From: Brasenia schreberi
Taxonomy: Eukaryota > Streptophyta > Magnoliopsida > Nymphaeales > Cabombaceae
NCBI GenBank assembly: GCA_036023115.1
Contig: JAYKKT010000080.1
Span: 12,839,001 to 12,903,000 of the forward strand
Reading direction: 5' to 3'
DNA: 64,000 bases
Shown here: piece after piece, positions 23,600-35,162 of the stretch
How the letters are laid out: every line of letters begins with the position of its first letter
Numbering within the stretch: the first letter of the stretch is position 1
Program-made: the position numbers and the translations under genes
The notes under the pieces: model-generated
Databases searched by the model: none
What the model saw: the letters and a program-made list of their open reading frames with translations, nothing else
What the model was told of the DNA's origin: nothing

Positions 23600-26500
23600 A
23601 CTCAACCAAAGCATCATATCTGATATGACATGTCACCAATTTCAATAATTTCTTATATATTTTCACATAATATTTGTTAGTAATATATCTCAAATCTTTT
23701 ACTTATAATTGATGAAATAAATTACCTGTTCCTACCAAACCGTATATGCAATGCGACCTATAATGCTATGGAGAAACTCTAAGATCAAGAGAGTAACATC
23801 ATCATCACCCTCTATAGGGTACTCATTAGGGCAAAGCTTTCAAGATCTGACTTCATCATGATATCCTAAGAAAGCTACGGCATAATCTATCTAAAATTAT
23901 AGTTGCATCATTGGATGAACCACATATGATCTCTATGTGCCCAACTTCATGTTATCATTACGGTCATCCACTATATGTTTACCCAAAACATTTCACTTCC
24001 TCGATAATCCCATAATAATATGACCTTCTACTAATCCACCTCCATAGGGTACTATCACCTATTTGAGTCTTTCCTGCTATACAATTCAAAACTTATGTTT
24101 CGTTTGAATATGTAACAATGTATACAATATAAATAACCAAGTGCATAATATAAACAACATAGTGAGAGATAGGACTTCAGCATGCTCAACAAAACAATGG
24201 TCACAATCAAGGTGCCAAGTCAAGCATAAGTTGTAGCTGCAAGCCATGTGCATGGTTATTGATGCCAACATTACTAGGCACAACTTATCCATGATGCTAA
24301 CAATACAATGCAGCAGCCTAGGCGTGTTTGTTTCCCAACCAACGACTTTCCAAAGTCGTCGGTGGAATGAAGAAAATGCCCAAATTTTTTTAAAACATAT
24401 ATACACTTACCAATCTTAATTTCAAACTGAAAAATTATGGATGATCAACAATGAATACGAGTACAATCCTTTAATAATGATTCAAGCATGATCCTTAAAG
24501 AAAGAATGAAAGCAAATAGAGAAGAAATGAAATGCTGATTTGAAGAATGATGAAATCATTTTCCAAGCACGATGAAATCACAATGGAGAAGAACCACAAT
24601 GAAATCACAAAGAAGCTAGTTGAAGATTCGGCGGTGAAGAAAAATGGAAGTGAAGAAGAGAGAGAATCAATGAGGTTTACGCTTAGTAAAAATGGGTGTA
24701 TGAATAGTAAAACTCTTTCTTCACACCATCCAAAATGATAAATGGGCGAAAAACATCAGTTTTGAATCCGCTCCGACTTGATGACCCCGAGAGCTTCCCA
24801 CCATTAACACAGTCGAATTTTTGTTTGCAATCAGGAGTGATCCTTGTTGAGTTTGAAACACCTAGCACAACCTCATCAAGGATATTACACATAGAAGATC
24901 GAAAGAGGAGAGAGATCGATGATGATCACGATCAAAGTATATTTTGTGTTGTATTTATATTCCTCTCTATTTAGATTTTTTATCTATGTAACTTTTCCTT
25001 CTTTAGATATTTGTTTGCACAATTTTTAGGTTATGTAAAATACTGTACTTGTATCCAATCTTCTTAATTTTATGAAAGTAAATAAAATAAAAAGAAAGAT
25101 TGAGAGGACTGACTCTTATTCACTCTCCTTTTATGCGTTGTGGGCCCAAATCGAGTTCTTTTTACAATTACCTTCTTAATCCAGTGGGCAAAGGTCATTT
25201 CTTGCGCTACAAAATTCCTTACTAATAAAAGAAAAAATTGCTTTCAAACTTAAATTTCAATGTGAGCATAAAAGGACTTTCTATTCCTATTGATTTTGGG
25301 TCCTAATTGGATTTGGATTCTAAATTAAATATGGGTTCTAATTGGGTAAGAATTCTAATTGGATATGGACCTCTAAGTAGATATAGATTTCTAAGTGGGT
25401 TATGGATGTAATATGGATTATGGGTCTAATATGGGCATTGATGCGAATTGGATGACTTTGACTAATATGAGATGATGTTAATATGTAAACAATTATATGA
25501 TGATATGCTGGGATAAAATATGTCTTGAAATTATATGTAAGAATAAAATCTAAATTTGTTGAAATATGCTAAAAAACAAATCTATATGCTATGCTGAAAG
25601 AAATGTATATGCTAAACTATATGTTAATCACAAAGGTTCTACTAAGAGTATATGCCGGTGAGTACGCTACGTTCATGTAATACTTATATAAGTGTTGAAA
25701 TAATATGTAAGTATGCTAAACTGTAAAGCTAAGATGTTGCAACTCTAAGTATAAAAGAAATTATGTGTACGCTAGGATGCTGAAATCTATGGGAAATGTA
25801 GAAAATAATTATTCTAAGTATGAGAACTAAATTAACTCTAATGATACGTAGAACTAGCCCATGTAAATGCATATGCATATATATATATATGGATAGGTAG
25901 GTAGATAAATATGTATGTATGTATTATTAAGATGTAGTAGTTATTAATGATGAATGCAAAAATATTAATAACTATATGCCAAAGTATGTAGCTAATTTAA
26001 CTAAAAAGATTAATGCAGCTAATGTGAATATGTATGCTATATGTGTGAGTTGATGCTATGGAACAAACAATCAGAACATAAACAACTAAGAACTAATAGA
26101 AGTACGGTTCTAATCAATTACGAATTAACTATTGTGAGATGTAAAAAGATGATGCACTAAGGGAACCAATGCAAGTAAAGAAAAACTAGTTGATGCAATG
26201 ATGGCCGATGTGACTAATATGGTGTAAGATTAAGGTGCAGGGGTCAACACGGCTAAGATTTGAATGCAAGAATCAAAGAGATTTTATGCAACTAGGGTTG
26301 AATATGATGATGATTCAAAGTTATATGATTTGGATTAAAGGCTATATGAGGGTTAGTTTATAGTGGCTATTGTAAGACACCAAGCAAAATATAAGTAGCA
26401 CAAATGTGTTTTAGATCAGATTCACATGTTAACGAGAAAGGTATACTCAATTAATAAGAACACGGATGGGAATCAGATCTTAATTAAGTGCGGCTTTCAA

Positions 26501-26690
26501 GGCTTATGCTAATGTATGTAAATTGCATTGTTATGTTCTACTGCACACTCATAATGTATATGTTAATATCTTGGTCCTCTCATTTGTATATACATTTCAA
26601 TACATCCATGAAATAGTTGATCCTAACACTCGATGCTTTCATGTTGGTATTGTTATTAAAATGGAAAAGATATGAGGCATCAGAAAGTCA
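23600..26690. other. Long AT-rich non-coding region
   Basis: No exon is supported. Features are an AT dinucleotide run at about 25873-25890, GGTAGGTAGAT and GTATGTATGTAT runs near 25895-25924, and a small hairpin (CGACTTT CC AAAGTCG) at about 24344-24359. The ORFs at 24547-24974 have no recognisable family. Confidence 0.45.
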
Positions 26691-26696
26691 TCGGTC

Positions 26697-29617
26697 ATGT
26701 TAGCAGTTAACTCCCAATAAGCTAGATCGTTCTTTATTGTTTCTTTCCAACACTTTTCTGGTCATCCTCTACCTCTTTTAATACTTTCCAAATTTAGTTT
26801 TTCTAACCTTCTTACAGGTCTTCTTTTGATCTTCTTTCTATATGTCCAAACCATCTTAAACGATGTTCTCTCATTTTATCCTCTATTGGTGTCACTCCTA
26901 CTTTGTTTCTAATAACCTCATTATGTATACAATCTTTTCTTGTATGACTACTCATCCATCTCAACATCTTCATTTCTGTCATAGACATCTTTTGTACATG
27001 ATGATTAATTGCCCAACACTCAGAACCATAAAACATTGCAGGCCTAATTGTTGCTCTATAATATTTACCTTTTAATTTTAATGGTATCTTCGTATCACAA
27101 AGAATACCTGATGCTCCTTTCCATTTTAACTAACCAGCATTAATTCTATGTGTAACATCTCCATCAATTCTTCCATCACTTTGAAAAATTGACCCTAGGT
27201 ATTTAAAGCTTTCCTTCTGAGGAATGCAATATGTGCCTATTTTAATTTCTATGTCCCCTGAAGTAACCAAATGATCAAACTTACATTCCATATATTCTGT
27301 CTTTGTTCTACTAAGTCGGAGGCCTTTGCTTTCTAATGTTTCTCTCCATAGTTCCAATTTTCTATTAACTTTTTCCTTAGACTCCTTCACTAATACAATG
27401 TCATCTGCAAATAACATAAACCAAGGTACTTCATCTTGAATATGTTTTCTTAACTCATCCATCACCATTATAAATAAGTATGGGCTTAAAGTTGATCCTT
27501 GATGTAACCCAATATTAACTTCAAAGAAGTCTATCGTTCCTTCATGAGTCCTCACACATGTTTTTGTACCATCATACATGTCTCTTATAAGGTTAATATA
27601 TGTCAATAGGATACCTCTTTTTTCCAAAGTTCTCCAAAGAACCTCCCTCGGTACCCTATCATAAGTTTTTTCTAGATCAATAAATATCATGTAAAGGTCT
27701 TTCTTTTTTACTCTAAAATGTTTCATAAGACGTCTCAAAAGATAAATCGCTTCAACACTAGATCTGCTTGGCATGAATCCAAATTAGTTCTCTATTGTAC
27801 TTGATACTTGTCTTAACCTACGTTCGATAATTCTTTCCTATAATTTCATAGTATGGCTCATTAACTTGATACCTCTATAATTCATACAATTCTGAATGTC
27901 TCCCTTGTTCTTATATATGGGCATAACTATACTCGCTCTCCATTCCTCGGGCATCTTTTAGTTTCTCCATATTTCATTAAATAGTCTTGTGAGCAAAGTG
28001 ATTCCTATTTCTCCTAGTATTTTCTAAATTTCTATAGGAATATTGTCTGGTCCTACCGATTTACTACCCTTCATATATTTAAGAGTCTCTTGGACTTCAT
28101 TCTCTTGAATACGTCGGTATAAATTGTGGTTTATATACTTTTCTGAGTTGGCTAAATCTCCTAAACTAATGCTAACATCTTTATTTTCATTAAAAATATT
28201 ATAAAAATAGCTTTTCCATCTATTTCTTATATCATCATTTGCCACTAGAATTTTTTCATCCTCGTCTTTTATGCATCTAACATAATTAGGATCTTTAGTT
28301 TTCTTATCTCTAGCCCTAGCTATCCTAAAAATATCTCTTTCACCCTCTTTTGAGTTGAGTTTTTTATATAAGTCCTCCCAAATCTTAGCTTTTGCTTCAC
28401 TAACGGCCTTTTTTTGCTTTTTTTTTTGCTTTCTTATAAGCTTCTAAAGTTTCACTAGTTTTCTTAGCATAATGTAACTTGTAACATGCCCTCTTTGCCT
28501 TGATTTTATTTTGTACCACTTCACTCTACCACCAAGCTTCTTTTTGTGCTAGTACACCTCCCTTACATACCCCTAACACATCTTTCGCAACTTTCCTAAT
28601 ATGTATAGCCATATTGTTTTACATATCACTGGGTGTGCCAACATAATTCCAAACATCTCCTTGCAGGACTTTCTGTTTAAATATATCTTCTTTCTCGTTT
28701 TTGAGGTTCCACCATTTAGTATGAATAGCTCGATGCACTCTTTTCTTCTTTGTCCACTTTTTTATTTGTAAATCCATAACTAAAAGTCGATGTTGGGTGG
28801 TTAAGCTTTCTCCTGGAATTACCTTACAATCTTTACAACACGCTCTATCTTTTTTTCTACAAATAAAGTAATCAATTTGTGTTTGTGATAAGCCACTCTT
28901 ATAAGTAATTAAATGTTCATCTCATTTTTTGAAGATTGTATTGACTATAAAGAGATCAAATGCCATAGCAAAATTTAAAATCTCCCTACCTTCCTCATTT
29001 ATATCCCCAAAACCAAAGTTTTCATGAATCCCTTGATATCCTAATGCCTCTTTACCTGACATGTCAATTTAAATCTCCTCCTAAACAAATCATCTCCCTT
29101 TGTGGAATCTTTTGAAACACCTTATCTAACTCTTCCCAAAAATTTGTCTTTATACTATCTTCTAGTCCTACTTGGGGTGCGTAATCCTACTTGGGGTGCG
29201 TATGCACAAACTATATTCAAAACCTCTGCTTCTAACACTAATTTCAACATTATGATTCGGTCACCATATCGTTGTATGTCTACTACACTCTCCTTTAAAT
29301 CTTTATTTATGATAATACCAACTCCGTTTTGAGCCTTTTCTTTACCTGAGTACCATAATTTAAAACCTGTATCCTCTATCTCCTTTCCTTTTTCTCCAAC
29401 CCATTTTGTCTCTTGTAAACATAGAATATGAATCTTTCTCCGAATCATAGTATCTACCACCTCCATTAGCTTATCGGATAATGTTCCGATATTCCAAGAA
29501 CCAATACGAATCTTATTATCTAGGACTAGCTTCCTTACCCCCGCATCTGTGCATAATCAAAATGCGGAGACCCTCTCTGAAAATTTTTCACTATATTCAG
29601 GCTGCAATGTAGTGGGA
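26697..29617 (-). mobile_element. RTE LINE copy 2, near full length, 3' end deleted
   Basis: This minus-strand LINE runs from the endonuclease 5' leader (about 29617) to about 90 bp short of the family 3' end. The tail and CATACTAGACGGGGTC segment are missing at 26697. Endonuclease signatures are CLQETKWVG (about 29390) and NIVCAYAPQVG. RT signatures are SVGPDNIPIEI (near 28030), [32 protein letters not shown] (motif A), [13 protein letters not shown] (motif B) and LFADDIVLV (motif C, catalytic box intact). The C-terminal FGHIERRS follows. The longest uninterrupted piece is 214 codons (27774-27130). A stop precedes the MPSRSS start, and a short tandem duplication of CCTACTTGGGGTGCGTA at 29167-29203 shifts the endonuclease frame. 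Confidence 0.88.
27130..27774 (-). pseudogene. RTE reverse transcriptase core, longest intact piece of copy 2
   Basis: The 214 codons cover reverse transcriptase motifs A (FIDLEKTYDRVP), B ([11 protein letters not shown]) and C (FADD), followed by ETLESKGLRLSRTKTEYM and the thumb-like FKYLGSIFQSDG. All catalytic aspartates are present, unlike in copies 1 and 4. An upstream stop separates it from the endonuclease, so no complete protein can be made. The family-typical protein is one endonuclease-RT polypeptide of about 1,000 residues that nicks target DNA and primes cDNA synthesis there. Confidence 0.85.
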
Positions 29618-29619
29618 TA

Positions 29620-30255
29620 CGATATATAAATAACATAAATCACAAATTGTGATTACCACTAGAAAATATTGTGATGCATGATGATAAAACATGTACTATA
29701 CATCCTTCACAACTAATTGCTCACTGTTCGATACTAACGACAAATATCGTCGACCCTCTTATAGAAGGTAACAAAATACGATCACCCTTATATAGACTAA
29801 AGACCAAAATGCTAATAAAAGTTAATCACACAGGCAATGATATGACACTAGTGAAAAAGAACATTTAACATGTGACACCATGGCACTAATATAAATCCTA
29901 ACTAATCTAAATCAAATTCAATACTAAAACTACTCTTAATAACTATAAACCAAATCAAATCCAAATCAAGCAAACGAATCCATACACTATGAATCACAAG
30001 CAACCGCTGTCAACATCCTTAAAGGGATGGTAGCCATACCACCACCTGGTGTTTACCACCAAAAGGGTTTCCCTAAAAACAAATTATAGTATCATAGAAA
30101 CACTCCCAAGCTGCTTCCCCATGGGTACACTTTGCTACATCTGACATTAGGCTTGGTCTATACCTCGAGCCAACGAGTTTAATAAGAAACATATGGTATG
30201 CAGGATTTGAGTGGTGTAAATATCGAAGGAAACATCATCTAAAACATAAGTACGG
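29620..30255. other. Non-coding stretch
   Basis: No exon or transposon domain is recognised. The sequence has mixed composition and no tandem structure. Confidence 0.4.
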
Positions 30256-30260
30256 TGTTA

Positions 30261-31003
30261 ATATTTATACACTCTTTTTTATTAAACATATACACTTTTT
30301 ATTATTTTTCTAAAATCATTGTTTTTAATTTCTCTCTTCATTCTCTCAATGCAAACACCATTTTCTCGAAAAAGACATGCCCACCACATGTCACCCTTCA
30401 TAAAGTGACGTGTCCAAGATGTATCAACCTTAAATTAGCGATGTGCCCAAGACGCATCTATCATTTTATTATAATGCACTTTAAGCATATTTCATCATCG
30501 ATCATTACAAAAACACTCATGATGCATTTCTCCTCAAATAGTAACACATCATAAGCATGTTTGTCCCTTAAGTAAAACATGCCTTAGATACGTTTCGTCG
30601 TTGATCGCCGGTTCCCTTTTATCATAACCGACAATTTGGGTTCCATTTTCTATCAATTTTTTGTGAGATTAATGTTTAGATTGAGATAAATATTGAAAAT
30701 AAAAATAAAAAGTCTAAAAGAGATTGAGAAAAAAGATAAAAAAACACCGTTATGAAAAAGTAAAAGAAAAAGGAGTTGAATGGGATAAGATTTACATAGG
30801 ATTGAGAGAGACAACAACACTACAGAGATAGTCGAAGAAAAGAACGAAAAAAGTTGTTGGAAAGAAAAGAGAAGCTGACATAGATCATTGGGAAGGGAAA
30901 AAATCTATGAGAAGGAAGAGGAAAGACAATATGCAACAAGAGTAATTTTGAGTTTTTTTGAAAAAAGTGTATACTTAATAAAAAGATGTATGAATTCATA
31001 CAA
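30261..31003. mobile_element. Inverted-repeat element of about 0.75 kb (possible MITE or solo TIR element)
   Basis: The left arm (30261-30300: TTTATACACTC(T)n ATTAAACATATACAC) is an imperfect inverted copy of the right arm (30964-31003: GTGTATACTTAATAAAAAGA, TGTATGAATTCATA). The arms match at roughly 80 percent over 40 bp. The interior is A-rich on one side and codes for nothing recognised. The superfamily is undetermined because I could not define the target duplication. Confidence 0.5.
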
Positions 31004-31061
31004 TTGATTACACAAAATGAGACAACAATCATAAGAATCTACCAAAAAAAGGATATTCATA

Positions 31062-31079
31062 TATATATATATATATATA
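31062..31079. repeat. AT microsatellite
   Basis: This is an (AT)n run. Similar runs lie at 13139-13158 and 35131-35159. Confidence 0.85.
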
Positions 31080-31231
31080 ACCTAGATCTCCTTGATCCAT
31101 TCATTTTCAATGACAAGAGAATAATTTCAAAAATTTTAAGAAGCTTTGAAAAGTAAAAAACATATTTTTATAAGATCATGCCATTCAAAAATAATGGGTG
31201 GGTATTTATCTATGTGGACAGGATCCAATCG

Positions 31232-31459
31232 TTATATATATATATATATAGAGAGAGAGACAGAGAGAGAGTCTCGACTCATGATTAAATCTTCTTAAAC
31301 ATCTCTACTATTTGATTGACATAATCAACAATAAAGGTTTTAATCTAAAAAGTCATTTGTATCATTATACTTTTCGTGTCACTTTTTTATTTCAAATATC
31401 CACCGTCAATCACACCAATCAAATAAAAATATTTGAGTAGATTTAAGATTTGATTGAGC

Positions 31460-31500
<41 letters not shown>
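31232..31500. mobile_element. MITE-like element flanked by microsatellites
   Basis: The arms 31276-31325 (ATGATTAAATC, CATCTCTACTATTTGATTG) and 31408-31461 (CAATCAAATAAAAATATTTG, AGATTTAAGATTTGATTGAG) are imperfect inverted copies. A (TA)n(GA)n run abuts the left arm and a (TC)n run of about 38 bp (31462-31499) abuts the right arm, so even the microsatellites are complementary. The interior is about 80 bp and non-coding. Confidence 0.55.
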
Positions 31501-31502
<2 letters not shown>

Positions 31503-31539
31503 ATGAGAAAAGTACTTTATGATTCAGATTAAAGATAAG

Positions 31540-32046
31540 TAGGCCTTGCTCTTCGTGGAGGTAAGCTACCGCCTTACTGTAAGACAGGCACCCCGTGAAA
31601 GTCATGCTACTTCTAGAGTAAGGCGGTCCTCACTGCCCGCTTACCGCCTTGTGGGAGTGCCAGTAGTAACATGCTCTTCCGGTAGGGATGGGAGAGCTAT
31701 GTCAAAGCAGTAAAGGGCATAGGAAAGACTCCGTTGCTCATTTTATAAAGTACGATCTAGTTGCTTAAATAGCCTCTCATATGGTGGTGGTCTCGCTCGG
31801 ACCTATCCATGTCAATCTCGGCCCTATAAGCCCCACATCAATAAGGCGACAGTCATTTATCCAATTAGACCTTTAGCCATTTGCTAGAAAAAGCATACAG
31901 AGGAACCTCATAATTTCACACAACAAAAAAGAAAATTACTTACACCTTAGGAATTGCACGCTTATTCATGCCTGAACTTTAAAAAACCAGGCCAGTTCAA
32001 TTTAGCTTAGCTATGTACATTAGTTTTACATCAATGGAGATAATAT
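31540..32046. other. Non-coding stretch downstream of the pseudogene
   Basis: It contains several CCGCCTTAC / GTAAGGCGG palindromic words at 31570-31660 but no recognised gene. It would be the 3' flank of the ZFYVE26-like locus. Confidence 0.4.
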
Positions 32047-32112
32047 TTACAAGTTCCTATCAAACCACTGTCTGCACTTGTCAACAACAGGAAGAGCATT
32101 CGACTGCAAAGC
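32047..32112 (-). pseudogene. ZFYVE26-like terminal exon
   Basis: It follows a CTTGCAG acceptor. The 22 codons read ALQSNALPVVDKCRQWFDRN and end L-stop (TAA 32049-32047). The family end is A.HANALPVLDMC.QWLAQYM, so the protein C-terminus is reached. Confidence 0.78.
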
Positions 32113-32726
32113 CTGCAAGTATGTAAGTACGATATTTTAGCTTAAGGAGCTTAAACATCTAATGACACTAAGTCCTAATCCACTAAGTCGCTGACAGTTG
32201 CTCTGCTAGCAGGTAGGACTACTGTAACTCTTGTCTCGGTTTTAACATTAGGAAGAGCTTCTTTTCGCTGATAAACCACTAACAAGAGTTGATCAAATAC
32301 ATTTGTGGTCCGTGGTCATATGAGGCAGGTTACATAATTTGAGAGCTTCAACTCTAGTCAAAATACAGTGAGATGACGGAGAACAACAGGGGTGGAAAGA
32401 GAGCCAAGTCCCGTAAGACCGGCTCTCAACTTGGTGTCGACATATTGGATCCTTGATCGTGCAGGAGTTGGTCAATTGATACGCAAACCACCAAAAAGTT
32501 AGGAATTCATGATGTGACATTTCATAGTAAGGAGAGGGGAAAACAACACTTCAAGAATTGCAGCAGCAGACATGAAACAATCCATTCTGTTCACATGGGC
32601 TTCGTTGATCTGGTTTACTGGAGATGAGATACTGGGAAACGTAGGTCGCACACAATTTCCTTCATATTTCTATTCTAACAGATGGTAAATGGTGTCCGCT
32701 CAGATGCTAAAAGAAAAACAAAAAAT

Positions 32727-32826
32727 CTGGTGGGCAACATAATCAACATCTGCTGCACTTCCATTTCGGGATGCAATTTGGAATGATGTCTTCAGACGTC
32801 CACAAATTACACAGGCAATCACTTTT
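32727..32826 (-). pseudogene. ZFYVE26-like exon with lost donor
   Basis: It reads KVIACVICGRLKTSFQIASR followed by NGSAADVDYVAHQ. The expected GT donor after CAG is AT (32726-32725), a G to A change at intron position +1. Confidence 0.8.
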
Positions 32827-33064
32827 CTGCAATATGCCAATGCCATCAAAGAAAACATTACGTGTCCTTTGAAATGAAAACCACTATCAGCTAATCGAAA
32901 ATCTTTTATAGCAAATGACATCTTTCGACTCATGAGTTGCCTTTGAGATCACAAAATGGCATTGAGTACTTTTTATTACTTGGACTTTATTTCCAAGACC
33001 TTAGAAACCTTTAACTGAAATAACATATCGAACTTCAGGATAGAGTCGGAGATCAGAGTATTAC

Positions 33065-33150
33065 CTGTGGACGCTTTTTAACATGTCAATTAGGCGGTGT
33101 AGCCTTTCTCTGTGCTTATTTGCATATACAACAATAGCTGCGGGCAATAC
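33065..33150 (-). pseudogene. ZFYVE26-like exon (8th visible)
   Basis: It reads VLPAAIVVYANKHRERLHRL followed by IDMLKSVH, with a phase-2 donor AG/gtaata. The frame is intact. Confidence 0.8.
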
Positions 33151-33620
33151 CTATCAAATATGGAAAAAATAATGCAATCGCTTGCTCAGCCACAAATAAG
33201 CTTTTATGCTTAAGAACCGAGATTGGATAACCCAGCATGATTGATGTAACTTCTAAGCCATATAAACAGATATTCATCAAGAAAATGAGAAGCCACACTT
33301 TCCAAGTTAGTCTAGGCAGCATCAACTAGAGACTGAAAATGTTTACGCCTAAGTAGGATTATGATAGATTGCCACATATAGTCTTGAACGTTTGCACCTA
33401 CATGAATGCCTCAAAACGACTTCATAAAAAACTTATGCCAGCAATTTTATTTCTAGCGTTGTGCCAAACATGGTTCAAGTCCTTAAAATCAAATGAAACA
33501 GATAACTCATATGTGGCTATAGAGGCTTCGCTGAGCTTTAGAATTACTTCTAAGTAAATGTTAGAAGATGATTATATCATGTTAAATGGTTTATACTTTA
33601 TAGCTTTTCGAAAGGTATGG

Positions 33621-33719
33621 TTCCACGTTGTTGGAGAAGCTGAACGTGAACCAGAGCTTCTTGCCCTTTCTGTTAGATCACCTAATTTTGGTTTTGTTTC
33701 TGCAAACCAGGGAGGTTGA
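33621..33719 (+). other. Short coding-like stretch inside a pseudogene intron
   Basis: The plus strand reads FHVVGEAEREPELLALSVRS followed by PNFGFVSANQGG and TGA. The composition looks protein-like, but there are no clear splice sites and I recognise no family. Confidence 0.25.
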
Positions 33720-33972
33720 TCATTAAAGCAGCTCCAAAAATATGTAATCTGCATTGAAGAATATCCACGGCCTCTAGAGTCAGATATTGAAGTTCAATTT
33801 AAGTCTTTAACCAAGGTTTGTTGTTGAGTGCCTATCTTGCTCGTGTTCATGCTCTCAATGCCATCTCTTGAGTCTTGTTGTATCATCCTCCGTCTTTGAA
33901 TGAATACCGTATTATGTAAACTTGTGAGGAGTTACGGTAGGAAATAATAGATTTATCAACAAAATGTCATAC

Positions 33973-34084
33973 CTGATCCCAGTCATCATCATTAATGGTA
34001 CCCTTGATATTCTTTAGAATGTTAACTGATTTCCTTTCTTCCTCTCTGCAGGTGACTTTTCTACAGGAGCGTAAATATCAACAA
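33973..34084 (-). pseudogene. ZFYVE26-like exon with 4-bp deletion
   Basis: It reads VDIYAPVEKSPAERKKGNQL, then shifts frame near 34030 and resumes as LKNIKGTINDDDWDQ. The exon is 112 bp where 116 are needed to restore phase, so four bases are missing where the family reads TEF. Confidence 0.8.
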
Positions 34085-34180
34085 CTGCAATACAGAGACA
34101 TTACTAGCTTGAACAAGTCCATATTCAAGGCTAAATAGAATAATAAGTCTGCCAAACGAATCAGGATTCGCGGAGGGTAC

Positions 34181-34260
34181 CTGGGAGATGGAACTGAGAT
34201 ATTACGTTAAAAGCTAAATCGAAGCTCTTTTCTGTAAGAGTTTTTGCAACCTCACATCTC
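34181..34260 (-). pseudogene. ZFYVE26-like exon (6th visible)
   Basis: The acceptor is TTTTTCAG and the donor CAG/gtaccc. The 80 bp read RCEVAKTLTEKSFDLAFNVI followed by SQFHLP, in frame with both neighbours. Confidence 0.8.
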
Positions 34261-34916
34261 CTGAAAAAGTTTGAAAAGCGAACATAAAATTTTGAGAAGA
34301 ATGTTGAAGCACAGAAAATTTACAATCTGGGTCTAATATATGCAGGAACGTACTATAACTTTTGACATATTGCAATCTTCCACAACATTTCATAATTGCA
34401 ACAGATTTCTAACTTTAGGTGAAACATAGACTAGAGATGGCAAAAGGTTTTCCATCCGCCATCTTCTAATTGTGATCTACAAAGGGTACTGAAATAATAC
34501 TTCTGGATAGATGCAAAAACCCCGCATAATTGAAATCTTCTGCTGGTTATCATGATTTGGGCTTCTATTTTGACAAAAAAAGAACCTTGAGTGAAAATTG
34601 AAGACCTTGATCCATCAAATCTTCTAGGTAGTATGATAGTCCACTAGTATGGAACCTCCCCAAGTTGAGAAAGAACAGCATGAAAAGAGGAAAACAACAA
34701 TAGATGTGAAACTGGGGACATTCTAACAGAAACGTAGTTGTGGTATATCGTACAGTAAAGCCATTTATTAGACAGCTTATTTAGATATGATATGTCATCT
34801 ATATAGCAGAACAGGCAGCTGCTACTTTACTAGTACAAAGTTGAAGTAACAAGAAAAGCGTTAAACAAGCACGTTCCCTAATGCACTTCACTAAGCATAG
34901 TACAGCGAACACAAAC

Positions 34917-35005
34917 CTGAAAGTTTCTGGATCATTAGGATTTCCAAAAAGAGAATGCTTCCATGGCGGTACATCATTATCATTGAATGACTTCACTATT
35001 TCAAC
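34917..35005 (-). pseudogene. ZFYVE26-like exon with lost acceptor
   Basis: It reads VEIVKSFNDNDVPPWKHSLF followed by GNPNDPETF, the best conserved part of the family. The two bases before the exon are TG (35007-35006), not AG, so the acceptor is destroyed by one change. The donor AG/gtttgt is normal. Confidence 0.83.
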
Positions 35006-35128
35006 CAGCATAAACCATTCTAACAGTTTAGATCAGCGGCTTCCAAAGTCAACATGGTAAACTTTACATGTTGATCATAAGAATAACTAAATAAATAACA
35101 TTTACATGAAGACATAAGTGAGCAAACA

Positions 35129-35130
<2 letters not shown>

Positions 35131-35159
<29 letters not shown>
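35131..35159. repeat. AT microsatellite
   Basis: This is an uninterrupted (AT)n run of about 29 bp in the intron flanking the LINE nest. Confidence 0.85.

Positions 35160-35162
<3 letters not shown>

Noticed and set aside
24086..24406. 106-codon minus-strand ORF rich in Cys and His
   Set aside because: No regular ligand spacing. Near the PMD relic but not matching its conserved blocks.
31540..31700. GTAAGGCGG/CCGCCTTAC palindromes as a possible regulatory or CRISPR-like repeat
   Set aside because: Irregular spacing and few copies. A plant nuclear context makes CRISPR implausible. Probably remnants of an unidentified repeat.
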